Below the pieces are notes generated by a model. That model saw only the letters and a program-made list of their open reading frames with translations, was not told where the DNA came from and did not search any database. From Celeribacter baekdonensis B30 (GTDB lineage: Bacteria; Pseudomonadota; Alphaproteobacteria; Rhodobacterales; Rhodobacteraceae): DNA of 64,000 bases. This document shows, piece by piece, positions 1 to 8,893 of this stretch. Within the stretch, counting starts at the first letter, position 1. Each line of letters opens with the position of its first letter. A program made the translations under genes and the position numbers. The stretch is from assembly GCF_000299875.1 (NCBI RefSeq), contig NZ_AMRK01000002.1:310001-374000 (forward strand), read 5' to 3'.

Positions 1-17
1 TAGGTGATCTTGACCAT
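1..17 (-). CDS. 5' end of a truncated minus-strand gene (possibly 2Fe-2S ferredoxin)
   Basis: Only the first codons are inside the window, reading MVKIT and then the edge. An AAGGA ribosome-binding site lies 7 bases before this ATG, which supports a real start; another in-frame ATG at position 38 would add seven residues (MREKDKP). Adrenodoxin-type ferredoxins of alphaproteobacteria often start MAKITY or MVKITY, so that is a guess at identity. Five codons cannot prove it. Confidence 0.3.
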
Positions 18-283
18 AGGCTTGTCCTTCTCTCGCATTTCTTCGTGTTGCCACAGGCTTAGCCTGTCAGTTTCCCGGTGAAAAGGGCCATTGCGTCGCG
101 CCCTGTGGTCCGGTTGGTGTCAAGGCAACCCGCGCGCCTATATTTCTGGCACGTGACGTACCTGTGTGCCGTCCCGCCCTCTGACAGGCCTCCCAAAGGC
201 GATACCATTCAAACCCTTTGGAAAATCTGAATTTCACGGTAGACTTGCCCCAAACAGCCCCCAAAGGGGCAAAGCAGACAGGC

Positions 284-817
284 ATGCCGATGAAACAGGT
301 CCCTTTTCCCGCCCGATTGCCGCTTTTCATTCTGACGGGACTTTTGGCCGCCTGCCAAATAAGCGCCCCGGAAGATGGCATCATGCGTGCCTCAGAGACG
401 CCCGGCGCGCCACCGGGAGCCGACCCAAACACCTGTTACGGGCGGCACGTCACCCCCGCGATCATCGAAACCGTCACAGAGCAGGTTTTGGTGCAACCGC
501 CACAAATCGAGGCCAATGGCACCGTCTCCTACCCCGCTGTCTACCGCACGGAAACCCGGCAAGAAATTGTGCGCGAGCGCAAGGAATTGTGGTTTGAGAC
601 CCTGTGCCAAGAGGAGCTGACGCCCGAATTCATCGCGTCGCTGCAACGTGCTCTGTCGGTGCGTGGCTATCACGCGGGAGCTGCAAATGGGCGGATGGAT
701 TTCGCGACAAAACGCGCCATCCACGCTTATCAATCGGACCAAGGGGTCGACAGCGACATCCTGTCTCTGGCGGCGGCGCGCCAACTTGGGCTCAAGGAAG
801 TGCCGCGCGAGGGCTGA
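284..817 (+). CDS. Peptidoglycan-binding lipoprotein
   Basis: The 177-residue product begins with a lipoprotein signal: basic residues, a hydrophobic stretch and the lipobox LLAAC, with the lipidated Cys near residue 24. The last 60 residues form a PG_binding_1 fold (FIASLQRALSVRGY, then GRMDFATKRAIHAYQ), which binds peptidoglycan stem peptides. The middle part has no recognised domain. It should sit in the outer membrane facing the periplasm and touch the cell wall. ATGs at 284 and 290 are both possible; the frame is open further upstream but the signal peptide sets the start here. It is a single gene followed by a terminator. Its exact role is unknown. Confidence 0.75.
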   Translation: MPMKQVPFPARLPLFILTGLLAACQISAPEDGIMRASETPGAPPGADPNTCYGRHVTPAIIETVTEQVLVQPPQIEANGTVSYPAVYRTETRQEIVRERKELWFETLCQEELTPEFIASLQRALSVRGYHAGAANGRMDFATKRAIHAYQSDQGVDSDILSLAAARQLGLKEVPREG

Positions 818-838
818 TCTTCGGACCGTCCAAGATAG

Positions 839-876
839 AAAAAGGCGGCCCACCAGAGCTGGGGGCCGCCTTTTTG
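839..876. terminator. Rho-independent terminator
   Basis: An 11-bp stem, AAAGGCGGCCC paired with GGGCCGCCTTT, is followed by a T-run on the plus strand. It ends the lipoprotein gene and, being A-rich on the other side, probably also the convergent degP gene. Confidence 0.85.
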
Positions 877-900
877 TTTTATGAGGGAAGGCGCTCAGGC

Positions 901-2394
901 TCAGTTGTCATCGACACCAAGGGCCACAAAGCGCGGGTCACCAGCGCGACGCACCAAGAGCAACACGGTCTTACGCCCACCTTCGCGCGCCTCGCTTACG
1001 CGGGCCTCAAGATCGGCCACAGACATCAGTTTTTGCTGGCCCGCTTCGGTGATCACATCGCCCGCCCGCAGGCCTTTGGCAAAGGCTTCGGAGGCCTCAT
1101 CCACCTCGACCACAACCAGACCATCGGTGCCGGAGGTCACCCCCAGCTCTTCGCGCAGCGTGTCGTCCAGCGGTTGCAAGCTCAGGCCCAGCATCCGGGT
1201 GGTGTCGGGCACTTGCGGCGCCGCGCCATCGTCGGTCGGGAAAGCGACGTTTTCCGCCTCTTCGCGGCGGCCCAGAGTGACCATCAGCGTTTTGGTTTTG
1301 CCGTCACGGAACACCGTAACACGCACCGCTTTGCCAACTTCGGTCTCCCCCACCGTGCGCACAAGGCTGCGGGTGTCAGTGACCTCTTTGCTGTCAAAGG
1401 TCATGATCACGTCGCCGGATTCAAGTCCGGCTTCTTTCGACGGACCCTCGGGCACATCGGTGACAAGCGCGCCTTTGACAGCCTCAAGCCCCATGGCCTC
1501 GGCCACATCGGGTGTCACATCCTGAATGCGCACACCCAACCAACCGCGACGGGTTTCGCCGAATTCTTTCAACTGATCGACGACTTTGGAGACCACGTTG
1601 GAGGCCATCGAAAAGCCGATGCCGATGGACCCACCGTTGGGCGAGAGGATCGCGGTATTCACGCCAATGACCTGACCGTCCATGTTGAACAGCGGGCCAC
1701 CGGAGTTGCCGCGGTTGATGGCGGCGTCGGTTTGAATGTAATCGTCATAGGCGCCCTGGAGCGCGCGGCCACGTTGCGACACGATCCCCGCAGAGACCGA
1801 GAACCCTTGGCCAAGCGGGTTGCCCATGGCCATCACCCAATCGCCAATGCGCGACAGGTCGCTGTCGCCAAAGGGCACATATTTCAAAGGCTTATCGCTT
1901 TCGACTTTCAGCACGGCGATGTCGGTCTTCGGATCAGTGCCGATCAATTTGGCCGGAAGGGTGAAACCTTCAAAGAATTCGATCGAAATCTCGTCGGCGC
2001 CTTCAATCACATGGTTGTTGGTGACGATATAGCCGTCCTCGGAGATCACAAAGCCCGACCCCAAAGCCTGGGAACGGCGCGGAGCCTGTCCACCTTGACC
2101 GTTGCGATCCATGAAATCGCGAAAGAAATCCTCAAACGGCGAGCCCTCGGGCACAACCGGCTGATCGTTGGCGACAGCCTCAACCATGGTTGTGGTGGTG
2201 ATGTTCACCACGGCGGGGCTGACCTTTTCAGCGAGATCGGCGAAACTTTCAGGCGCGCCACGCGCCTCGGCAGACACGGTTTGAAACAGAAGTGCAATGA
2301 CCCCAATCAGGGCAAAGACCATCATGCGAAGATCAGCGCGGGAGGGAACCATCCCTCTGCTTTGATCGGTGGAAACGGCGCGAGCCTGTATCAT
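901..2394 (-). CDS. degP: DegP/DegQ-type periplasmic serine endoprotease
   Basis: The 497-residue HtrA protease degrades or refolds damaged envelope proteins. An N-terminal hydrophobic signal (about residues 23-43) exports it. The trypsin-like domain carries the triad His128 (TNNHVI), Asp158 (KTDIAV) and Ser231 (RGNSGGP). Two PDZ domains follow, starting near RRGWLGV and near LGLSLQP. The start at 2394 was chosen because GGAGG lies 11 bases before it and the longer open frame upstream has no signal-like sequence. It is the third gene in the hflK-hflC-degP direction, but a terminator separates it from hflC, so it has its own promoter. That linkage is common in Rhodobacteraceae and joins two membrane and envelope quality-control systems. 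Confidence 0.96.
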   Translation of the reverse strand: MIQARAVSTDQSRGMVPSRADLRMMVFALIGVIALLFQTVSAEARGAPESFADLAEKVSPAVVNITTTTMVEAVANDQPVVPEGSPFEDFFRDFMDRNGQGGQAPRRSQALGSGFVISEDGYIVTNNHVIEGADEISIEFFEGFTLPAKLIGTDPKTDIAVLKVESDKPLKYVPFGDSDLSRIGDWVMAMGNPLGQGFSVSAGIVSQRGRALQGAYDDYIQTDAAINRGNSGGPLFNMDGQVIGVNTAILSPNGGSIGIGFSMASNVVSKVVDQLKEFGETRRGWLGVRIQDVTPDVAEAMGLEAVKGALVTDVPEGPSKEAGLESGDVIMTFDSKEVTDTRSLVRTVGETEVGKAVRVTVFRDGKTKTLMVTLGRREEAENVAFPTDDGAAPQVPDTTRMLGLSLQPLDDTLREELGVTSGTDGLVVVEVDEASEAFAKGLRAGDVITEAGQQKLMSVADLEARVSEAREGGRKTVLLLVRRAGDPRFVALGVDDN

Positions 2395-2590
2395 CGGTAA
2401 AATATCCTCCGTCTGATGCCCCCGAATGCTTGTGCCGGAAATGGCATGGCCGGGCGCGACACGTGTCTTTGGGGTATAGATAGGTGCGGTGTCGCACAAC
2501 TCAAAGTCGGTCGCGTTCAGTCAACAGCATGTGAGCGGGCTGTGACAAGGGTAAAGCGCACCAAAATGAACAGCTTATAAAGCTGGGCCA

Positions 2591-2625
2591 TAAAAAGGGG
2601 CCGGTGTTGCCACCCGCCCCTTTCG
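2591..2625 (-). terminator. Terminator after hflC
   Basis: Read on the minus strand, a 10-bp GC-rich stem (GGGGCGGGTG/CACCGGCCCC, one mismatch) is followed by a T-run. It lies between hflC and degP and implies separate degP transcription from the remaining 200 bases. Confidence 0.75.
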
Positions 2626-2667
2626 ATTTTCACACGAGGATCAAAAGCCCATCGCAAACGCTCCGTC

Positions 2668-3543
2668 TCAGCGACCTGAATTGGATTTCAGGTAGTCAAA
2701 GAATTCGCTGTCCGGCGAAATCACCATGGTGGTGTTCTCGCCATTTAGGCCCTTCCGGTAGGCATCCAACGAGCGATAGAACTCAAAGAAATCCGGGTCG
2801 GCACCATAGGCATCCGCATAGATGCGGTTTTTCTCGGCATCGGCTTCACCACGGGTGATCTCGGCCTGACGCCCGGCATCAGATTTAAGTTCGACCACGG
2901 TCCGGTCCGCCTGTGCCCGCACACGCTGTGCGGCCTCTGCACCACGCGCCCGCTCGTCGGCGGCCTCGCGTTCACGTTCTGCCCGCATCCGGGCAAAGGT
3001 GGCCTCAAGGTTTTGTTCCGGCAAAAAGGTCTGTTTCAACCGAACGTCCATGATGTCGATGCCCAACGAGGCGGCCTCGATCCGGGACTTGTCCCGAATG
3101 CGCAGCGCCAACGACGCCCGCTCCGCCGAAATGATCGTGTTCGAGGTGATCGTGTCAGCGCCCAAAACCTCACGCAGCTGTGCGTTCAGGATGCCTTTGA
3201 GACGATCTTCGGCCAGGCGGATCCCGCCGGTGGACACCGCCTGACGGAACTTCACCACATCCGCGATGCGGTAGCGCGCAAAGGAGTCGACCAAAAGACG
3301 ACGGTCATCCGAGGGCGTGACCTCGATTTCCGGCGTTTCGAGCGACAGGATGCGGTCATCGTAGTAAACGACGTCCTGAATGAACGGGATTTTAAAGGAA
3401 AGCCCAGGTTCCTCTTTGACGGCCTTGATCTGACCGAATTGCAGAACCAGCGCTTTTTGACGTTCGTCCACGACAAAAAACGAAGAGAACGCCAGCACAG
3501 CCGCCACGAAAAGAACGGCGATGAAAATAGGAAGTTTCTTCAT
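2668..3543 (-). CDS. hflC: HflC, protease modulator (SPFH/band 7)
   Basis: This 291-residue protein has a single N-terminal membrane anchor (residues about 5-25) and an SPFH/band-7 domain (VDERQKALVLQFG onward), then a long helical region rich in Ala, Arg and Glu (RAEREREAADERARGAEAAQR). HflC and HflK form a large periplasm-facing assembly around the FtsH protease and modulate its action on membrane proteins. Its ATG overlaps the hflK stop by one base (TGATG), so the two are translationally coupled. Length and domain order are normal for the family. Confidence 0.96.
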   Translation of the reverse strand: MKKLPIFIAVLFVAAVLAFSSFFVVDERQKALVLQFGQIKAVKEEPGLSFKIPFIQDVVYYDDRILSLETPEIEVTPSDDRRLLVDSFARYRIADVVKFRQAVSTGGIRLAEDRLKGILNAQLREVLGADTITSNTIISAERASLALRIRDKSRIEAASLGIDIMDVRLKQTFLPEQNLEATFARMRAEREREAADERARGAEAAQRVRAQADRTVVELKSDAGRQAEITRGEADAEKNRIYADAYGADPDFFEFYRSLDAYRKGLNGENTTMVISPDSEFFDYLKSNSGR

Positions 3544-4697
3544 CAGTTCGACCCTCCGGTGGTGGTTGATTTCCGAAGCTCATTGAGCGGAAGATAGGGC
3601 ACGACGCCCTGACCACTGGCGGCATTATCATCGAGAATGATCTTGTCGAGACCGCCGTAAACCTCTTCCATCGCCTCAAGATACAGACGTTTGCGCGTCA
3701 CCTCGGGGGCGTTTTGATATTCGGTCAAAACAGCGGAGAACCGGCTTGCCTCACCCTTTGCAGCGTTGACAACCTGGGCACGGTAGCCTTCGGCTTCTTC
3801 AAGGATCTGCGCCGCGGACCCGCGGGCACCGGCAAGGGCCGTGTTGGCATAGGCGTCGGCCTGACGCTGCAACCGGTCCCGTTCCTGTTCGGCAGCCTGC
3901 ACGTCACGGAACGCATTGATCACGTCCGTGGGCGGGTCGGCCTTGTCGAGGTTGACGCGGATCACGGTGATGCCGCTGTCGTAGCTGTCGAGTGTCGATT
4001 GGATCAGTTCAAACGCTCTGTCGGCGATCACACCACGGTCCCGGTTGAGGATCGGGGCCAGTGTCGAAGCCGCGATAATCTCGCGCATGGACGCCTCGGA
4101 CACCGCCTGTACCGTCTGAACCGGATCGGAAAGGTTGAAAAGGAATTTCGCCGGATCGTTGATATTCCAGACCACCTGAAAGTCGATGTCGACGATGTTC
4201 GCGTCGGTCGTGAGCATCATGCCAGACCCACCACTGCCGGCGAGGCCGACCGTTTCGGTCCGTTCGCCCGTCACCACGACTTTCTCGTAGCTCACCACCG
4301 GCCATGGCGCAAAGTTCAGGCCCGGATTGCCGATCTTGGAAAACTTACCAAGGAACAATTCGACCGACTGTTCTTCGGGTTTCACGGTGTAGAAAGAGGA
4401 AAACGCCCAAAGGCCAACAGCCCCCAAAACCACAAGAGCGATAACGCCCTTGGACATGCCGGGGCCGTCGCCATCAGAACCGCCGGAGCGGCCACCGCCG
4501 CCCCCCTTGCCGCCCATCAACACCTTCAGATATTCGTTGCCCTTGTTGAGCATATCTTCGATTTCGGGGATCTGGGGCTGATCACCGGGACGGCGTCCGC
4601 CATTCCGGTTGTCGCCGCCACGATTGTCGCCACCGGGACCGGTCGGGCGGTTTCCACCACCTCCGGTGCCCCAAGGGCCGCCATTGTTACTGGCCAT
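3543..4697 (-). CDS. hflK: HflK, protease modulator (SPFH/band 7)
   Basis: The 384-residue partner of HflC opens with a Gly/Asn/Arg-rich cytoplasmic tail of about 80 residues, then one membrane helix (residues about 83-103) and the SPFH domain (VKPEEQSVELFLG onward). A coiled, Ala/Arg-rich segment (RDVQAAEQERDRLQRQADAY) follows. The low-complexity Gly-rich start is typical of HflK. It is the first gene of the operon. The 160 bases before it contain a near-perfect short inverted repeat at about 4729-4750. Confidence 0.96.
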   Translation of the reverse strand: MASNNGGPWGTGGGGNRPTGPGGDNRGGDNRNGGRRPGDQPQIPEIEDMLNKGNEYLKVLMGGKGGGGGRSGGSDGDGPGMSKGVIALVVLGAVGLWAFSSFYTVKPEEQSVELFLGKFSKIGNPGLNFAPWPVVSYEKVVVTGERTETVGLAGSGGSGMMLTTDANIVDIDFQVVWNINDPAKFLFNLSDPVQTVQAVSEASMREIIAASTLAPILNRDRGVIADRAFELIQSTLDSYDSGITVIRVNLDKADPPTDVINAFRDVQAAEQERDRLQRQADAYANTALAGARGSAAQILEEAEGYRAQVVNAAKGEASRFSAVLTEYQNAPEVTRKRLYLEAMEEVYGGLDKIILDDNAASGQGVVPYLPLNELRKSTTTGGSN

Positions 4698-4857
4698 AAA
4701 GGTCTCTTCCTCTCTCGTATGGGTCTGACCCGGCAGGACGGTCCTGTCGGGCCAAGGCTCTTGTCTAACCTGTTCTCTCTCGCCCCGAGTTTCAAGGGTG
4801 CGAGATGGTCGCAGGGGTGGTTTCCGGGCTGTTTGGGCCCCTTTCGGGGTGTTTTAC

Positions 4858-6219
4858 TCAGTTATGAACGCGGGTCGGCGTTTTCATCAGGACAATTTCT
4901 TCGGCCATGGTCGGATGCACCGCCACGGTGGCGTCGAAATCCTCTTTGGTGGCGCCCATTTTCACGGCCACCCCCGCGATCTGGATCAGTTCCCCGGCAT
5001 GGGGCGCGATGATGTGACAGCCCAGCACCTTGCGCGAGGTGGCACAGACGATGAGTTTGAACATCACCCGTTCGTTTTTCTCGATAAAGGCGTTTTGCAT
5101 CGGCCGGAACGCGGCGCAATAAACCTCAATCGGCCCCTCTTCGCGCGCCTGTTCTTCGGTCAGACCGACCGCGCCATATTCCGGCTGAGTGAAAATCGCC
5201 GACGGCACGTTCGAGTGATCCGGTTTCATCGGATTGCCCTTGAACACCGTCTCGTGAAACGCCACCGCCTCGCGGATCGCCACGGGGGTCAGTTGGATAC
5301 GGTCGGTGACATCGCCCACGGCATAGATCGAGGGGATGTTGGTTTGGCTATAGGCGTCCACTTTGATCTCGCCATGACGGCCCAGCTCAACGCCCGCATC
5401 CTCAAGCCCAAGGCCTTTGGTGTTGGGCGTGCGCCCGGTGGCATAAAGCACCACATCAAACAGGGTTTCACGCCCATCCGTGGCCTTGACCCAAATGCCG
5501 TCGTCACGCTTTTCAAGCCGCTCAACATCGGTGCCGACATGCAGGTTGATGCCCTGCCCGGTGATCAGCTCGGCAATATGGCCGCGTGCTTCGTCGTCAA
5601 AGCCGCGCAGGATTTGCGCACCGCGATAATATTGCGTCACCTCAGAGCCAAGCCCGTTGAAGATACAGGCGAATTCACAGGCTATGTAGCCGCCGCCGAC
5701 GATAAGGATTTTTTTCGGCAGCGCCGGAATGTCGAAAATCTCGTTCGAGGTGATCGCATGTTCGATCCCCGGCACGGTGTCAGGCACAAACGGAGTCCCA
5801 CCCACAGCCACAAGGATATGTTTCGTGGTTTTTTCCGTGCCATCGGCCAACACAACCGTATGCGGGTCTTTCACCGTGGCGCGTTGGTGCAGGATCTCGA
5901 CCCCTGCCGTGTCGGCGTTGCGGGTATAAATGGCCTCAAGCCGGGACAATTCGGCATGGAGCCGCTTTTGAAACGACGGCCAATTGAAATCCCCCAAGGT
6001 GATGTCCCAGCCATATGTCCCGGCCTCTTCGGCGTAGTCCGAATAGTGCGAGGCAAAAACCATCAGCTTTTTCGGCACACAACCGCGAATGACACAGGTG
6101 CCGCCCATGCGGAACTCTTCGGCCATCGCGACCTTTTTCCCATCCGCCGCCGTCAACCGCGCCGCGCGCACACCGCCCGAGCCACCGCCAATTACGAAGA
6201 GATCATAATCGAAATCCAT
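4858..6219 (-). CDS. gor: Glutathione-disulfide reductase
   Basis: A 453-residue class I flavin disulfide reductase that reduces oxidised glutathione with NADPH in the cytoplasm. The FAD-binding Rossmann motif GGGSGG is at residues 11-16, the redox-active cysteines are Cys42 and Cys47 in GGTCVIRGCVPKK, the NAD(P) motif is GGGYIACEFA, and the C-terminal VAVHPTMAEE supplies the catalytic His-Glu pair. Length is normal (about 450). It is the last gene of an rpiA-small membrane protein-gor group on the minus strand, 98 bases after the small ORF. Confidence 0.96.
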   Translation of the reverse strand: MDFDYDLFVIGGGSGGVRAARLTAADGKKVAMAEEFRMGGTCVIRGCVPKKLMVFASHYSDYAEEAGTYGWDITLGDFNWPSFQKRLHAELSRLEAIYTRNADTAGVEILHQRATVKDPHTVVLADGTEKTTKHILVAVGGTPFVPDTVPGIEHAITSNEIFDIPALPKKILIVGGGYIACEFACIFNGLGSEVTQYYRGAQILRGFDDEARGHIAELITGQGINLHVGTDVERLEKRDDGIWVKATDGRETLFDVVLYATGRTPNTKGLGLEDAGVELGRHGEIKVDAYSQTNIPSIYAVGDVTDRIQLTPVAIREAVAFHETVFKGNPMKPDHSNVPSAIFTQPEYGAVGLTEEQAREEGPIEVYCAAFRPMQNAFIEKNERVMFKLIVCATSRKVLGCHIIAPHAGELIQIAGVAVKMGATKEDFDATVAVHPTMAEEIVLMKTPTRVHN

Positions 6220-6317
6220 GCTACCGCCTTTTAGAAGAAGTCTAAGTTGAGGGTAGATGTAGGGGGTTTGACGCCAAAGGAAAACCCCGCGGTTTTAGAG
6301 CAGGATGGTGTGCAATT

Positions 6318-6530
6318 CTATCGTCCCACCAAAGATGCGAACCAAGACAGGAAGACCAAAGCCAAAAGCCCTCCACAAGCAATGGGAAGCTGTGCCCGCC
6401 AGTCTTTCATGAGATCCAATGGAGACCAAAACGATCCGTTCGGATGGCGACGTTTAAATCCGCGCCACGAAATATAATTTACCCCGCCAACCCATGCCAG
6501 CATGCAGAAGGACCATAGAGCGAAAGACAT
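6318..6530 (-). CDS. Small two-helix membrane protein between rpiA and gor
   Basis: This 70-residue hypothetical protein has two hydrophobic segments (FALWSFCMLAWVGGVNYI and about 20 residues near the C-terminus, PIACGGLLALVFLSWFASLV) joined by a basic linker with SFWSPLDLMKDW. The start at 6530 has an AAGGG Shine-Dalgarno just upstream and leaves 13 bases after the rpiA stop; an earlier in-frame start would overlap rpiA. The position in the rpiA-gor operon suggests co-expression. No function is known to me. Confidence 0.75.
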   Translation of the reverse strand: MSFALWSFCMLAWVGGVNYISWRGFKRRHPNGSFWSPLDLMKDWRAQLPIACGGLLALVFLSWFASLVGR

Positions 6531-6543
6531 GACCCTTAGCTCA

Positions 6544-7326
6544 CTACAGATCGGCAAAAATGTTTTCGCTTTCCGCGAACTCGATCTGATCTTCGCTTTC
6601 CTCGCCCGACAGGATGTCCCGCGTCGTCACCCGGCCATCGCCATGGCCGATGATGACCTTGTCGCAAATATCGATGAACAGTCCGTTTTCGACCACGCCG
6701 GGGATTTGGTTCAACACCAAAGTCAATTGCCGCGCATTGCCAATGCGTTGCAGGTGAAGATCGACGATGTGATTGCCCTCGTCCGTGACATAGGCGGCAT
6801 CGCCGTTCATCCGCAGGGTCGCATGTTGACCCAGCACATCCATCGACACCAACGTCTCTTCGATCAGTGCCTTGGTGGTCTGCCAGCCAAAGGGAATGAC
6901 CTCGACGGGCAAAGGAAACGCACCCAACATATCGACCTGTTTCGAGACATCCGAAATCACGATCATCTGATCCGACGCGGTCGCCACGATCTTTTCTTGC
7001 AACAACGCGCCGCCGCCGCCCTTGATCAGGTTCAGATCGCCATCAAATTCATCGGCGCCATCAATCGTCAGATCAAGCCATTTCGCCTCATCCAAAGAGA
7101 TCACTTTGATCCCCTGTTGCCGCGCCAGTTCGGCGGTGCGGCTTGAGGTCGGAACGCCGACGATATTCAGCCCCTCGTCGCGCACCAATTCGCCCAAACA
7201 CCGCACCATCCACGCCGCCGTGGAGCCTGTGCCCAGGCCCAGCTTCATCCCGTCCTCGACAAATTCCACCGCCTTTTTGGCGGCGACAAATTTGGCGGTG
7301 TCAATCGGCGACAGGGTGTCGGACAT
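6544..7326 (-). CDS. rpiA: Ribose-5-phosphate isomerase A
   Basis: The 260-residue RpiA interconverts ribose-5-phosphate and ribulose-5-phosphate in the pentose phosphate pathway. Family motifs are all present: LGLGTGSTA (phosphate loop), TIDGADEFD with the catalytic Asp, and KGGGGALLQEKI with the catalytic Glu/Lys. The start at 7326 (MSDTLSP) has a GGGGG run 9 bases upstream. The open frame continues over 140 codons further upstream but without RpiA-like sequence, so the longer version is rejected. It begins the operon with the small membrane gene and gor. Confidence 0.96.
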   Translation of the reverse strand: MSDTLSPIDTAKFVAAKKAVEFVEDGMKLGLGTGSTAAWMVRCLGELVRDEGLNIVGVPTSSRTAELARQQGIKVISLDEAKWLDLTIDGADEFDGDLNLIKGGGGALLQEKIVATASDQMIVISDVSKQVDMLGAFPLPVEVIPFGWQTTKALIEETLVSMDVLGQHATLRMNGDAAYVTDEGNHIVDLHLQRIGNARQLTLVLNQIPGVVENGLFIDICDKVIIGHGDGRVTTRDILSGEESEDQIEFAESENIFADL

Positions 7327-7522
7327 GCTGTGTTTCCCCCAATGGCTGAGCGCGCGTTTGTGACTGAAAGTGTCACTGGCGGTTATAGGCGGCACACCGC
7401 CGTTTGAATAGGATAAATGCGTGGTGCCCCCCCCTCTGCGCCCGTCTGCGGCGTCAAGGCGACTGGACAGCGCGCAACTTGAGCGTAAATGCTTGGGTAA
7501 GGGGGACGTAGTAGAACAAGGC

Positions 7523-7891
7523 ATGGTTGAGCGGATGTCAAAATATATCCATCTTACCCTCGGCGGGTTTTGCGTGGCTTTGGGCCTGATCGGTGCGGTG
7601 TTGCCGGTCCTGCCGACGACCGGGTTTCTGATTATGGCTGCGTTCTTTTTCACCAAAGGCTCGCCGCGCCTGCGGATGTGGTTGCTGGACCACGCCCATT
7701 TTGGCCCCCTCATTCGCAATTGGGAAGAAACCGGGGCCATCCCGCGCCGGATCAAAGCCCTCTCCATCTCGATGATGGCGGCGAGTTTTGTGATCTGTCT
7801 GATCCTTGGCCTGCCCGCCTATGTGCTCATCGCGCAGGCGGTTTTGATGAGCGCGGGGGCGGCCTATATCCTGACACGACCAGACAATTGA
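7523..7891 (+). CDS. DUF454 (YbaN-like) inner-membrane protein
   Basis: The 122-residue protein matches the DUF454/YbaN pattern: a first helix (LTLGGFCVALGLIGAVLPVLP), then TTGFLIMAAFFFTKGSPRL, the conserved FGPLIRNWEE and IPRRIK stretch, and two more helices at the C-terminus. The function of this widespread family is not established. ATGs at 7523 and 7535 are both possible, and the first is listed. It is divergent from rpiA. Confidence 0.85.
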   Translation: MVERMSKYIHLTLGGFCVALGLIGAVLPVLPTTGFLIMAAFFFTKGSPRLRMWLLDHAHFGPLIRNWEETGAIPRRIKALSISMMAASFVICLILGLPAYVLIAQAVLMSAGAAYILTRPDN

Positions 7892-7963
7892 GCCGGAACG
7901 CATAGGCGCATTTTCATCTCGAAACGGACTTGCGCGCCCGCGCCCTCTGCCTGACAAAGGCCC

Positions 7964-8893
7964 ATGATCCAAAATCGCCCCCCAGATCACCCCGTGTTCG
8001 GACTCCTTTTGATGGTCGGCTTTTGCGCCATTGCGCCGCTGATTGATGTCAGCGCCAAATTGGCCTCCGTGGCCCATCCGGCGGCGCAAATCACCGTTGG
8101 CCGCTTTGTGGTTCAGGCGCTGATCCTGGTGCCTTTGTCGGGGATCATGGGGCTGTCGTGGCGGATCAGCCGCCGTGACTGGGGCCTGATCGCGTTGCGC
8201 GCGCTCTTCACCTTGGGCGCAACCTTTGCCTTTGTCGGCGCCGTGTCGGTCATGCCCTTGGCCGACGCCCTGGCGGTGACCTATGTCGAACCTTTCGTGA
8301 TCTTGCTTTTGGGCTGGATGATCTTTGCCGAACAAATCGGCCCGCGCCGGATCATGGCCGCCGTGGTCGGCTTTGTCGGCGCTTTGATCGTGGTGCAACC
8401 GGGGCTTGCGGCCTTTGGCGCAGTGGCGCTTTTGCCCTTTGCCGCGGGTGTCCTGTTTGCCTGTTACATGTTGGTCACCCGTGCGCTGCGCCACCACAGG
8501 CCCGTCCTGTTGCAAGCCGCCACAGCCGTGGTCTCCGTGCTCATGGCGCTGCCGATTTTGGTCTATTTCGACGGCAAAGGCGGGATATTTGACCCGGTGA
8601 TGCCCGAAGGGATCATGTGGGTCTGGCTCATTTCCGTCGGCTTGGCCGCTACCCTGTCGCATCAATTTCTGACCTTGGCGCTGCGCCTTGCGCCCTCCGC
8701 AACACTCGCGCCGCTGTCCTATCTGGAACTGGCGTTTTCCACCCTCGCGGGGCTTGTGGTCTTTGGCGATTTCCCCAGCCTCACCGTCTGGGTCGGCATC
8801 GCGGTGATCGTCGCCTCGGGGCTGTATCTGATCCACCGCGAACGGATGCACGCGCAAAAACCCCCGGTGGTCGCGGGGCCCACCGCCTCTTAA
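7964..8893 (+). CDS. EamA/DMT-family transporter
   Basis: The 309-residue protein has about ten hydrophobic helices in two EamA repeats (first FGLLLMVGFCAIAPLIDV, second from about ALLPFAAGVLFACYMLVTR). EamA proteins of the drug/metabolite transporter superfamily export amino acids or other small metabolites across the inner membrane. The substrate cannot be read from sequence. The gene ends directly against the convergent thiamine pyrophosphokinase gene with no bases between the stop codons. Confidence 0.9.
   Translation: MIQNRPPDHPVFGLLLMVGFCAIAPLIDVSAKLASVAHPAAQITVGRFVVQALILVPLSGIMGLSWRISRRDWGLIALRALFTLGATFAFVGAVSVMPLADALAVTYVEPFVILLLGWMIFAEQIGPRRIMAAVVGFVGALIVVQPGLAAFGAVALLPFAAGVLFACYMLVTRALRHHRPVLLQAATAVVSVLMALPILVYFDGKGGIFDPVMPEGIMWVWLISVGLAATLSHQFLTLALRLAPSATLAPLSYLELAFSTLAGLVVFGDFPSLTVWVGIAVIVASGLYLIHRERMHAQKPPVVAGPTAS

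Noticed and set aside
604-2400. 598-codon open frame antisense to degP
   Set aside because: High-GC third-position bias opens the opposite frame. Its product is rich in His, Gly and Arg, and has no domain, while degP matches a known family.
4726-4754. Inverted repeat before hflK as terminator of gor
   Set aside because: CCCGGCAGGAC/GTCCTGTCGGG is nearly palindromic with almost no loop and has no T-run, so it is not counted as a terminator. It may be an operator but there is no support.
3714-6234. Long antisense frames over hflK and gor (432 and 478 codons)
   Set aside because: Both are shadows of well-conserved genes, with His/Arg-rich products and no ribosome-binding site.
7538-8857. 439-codon antisense frame over the EamA gene
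   Set aside because: The product is almost all His, Gln, Asp and Arg, typical of a reverse frame of hydrophobic coding sequence.
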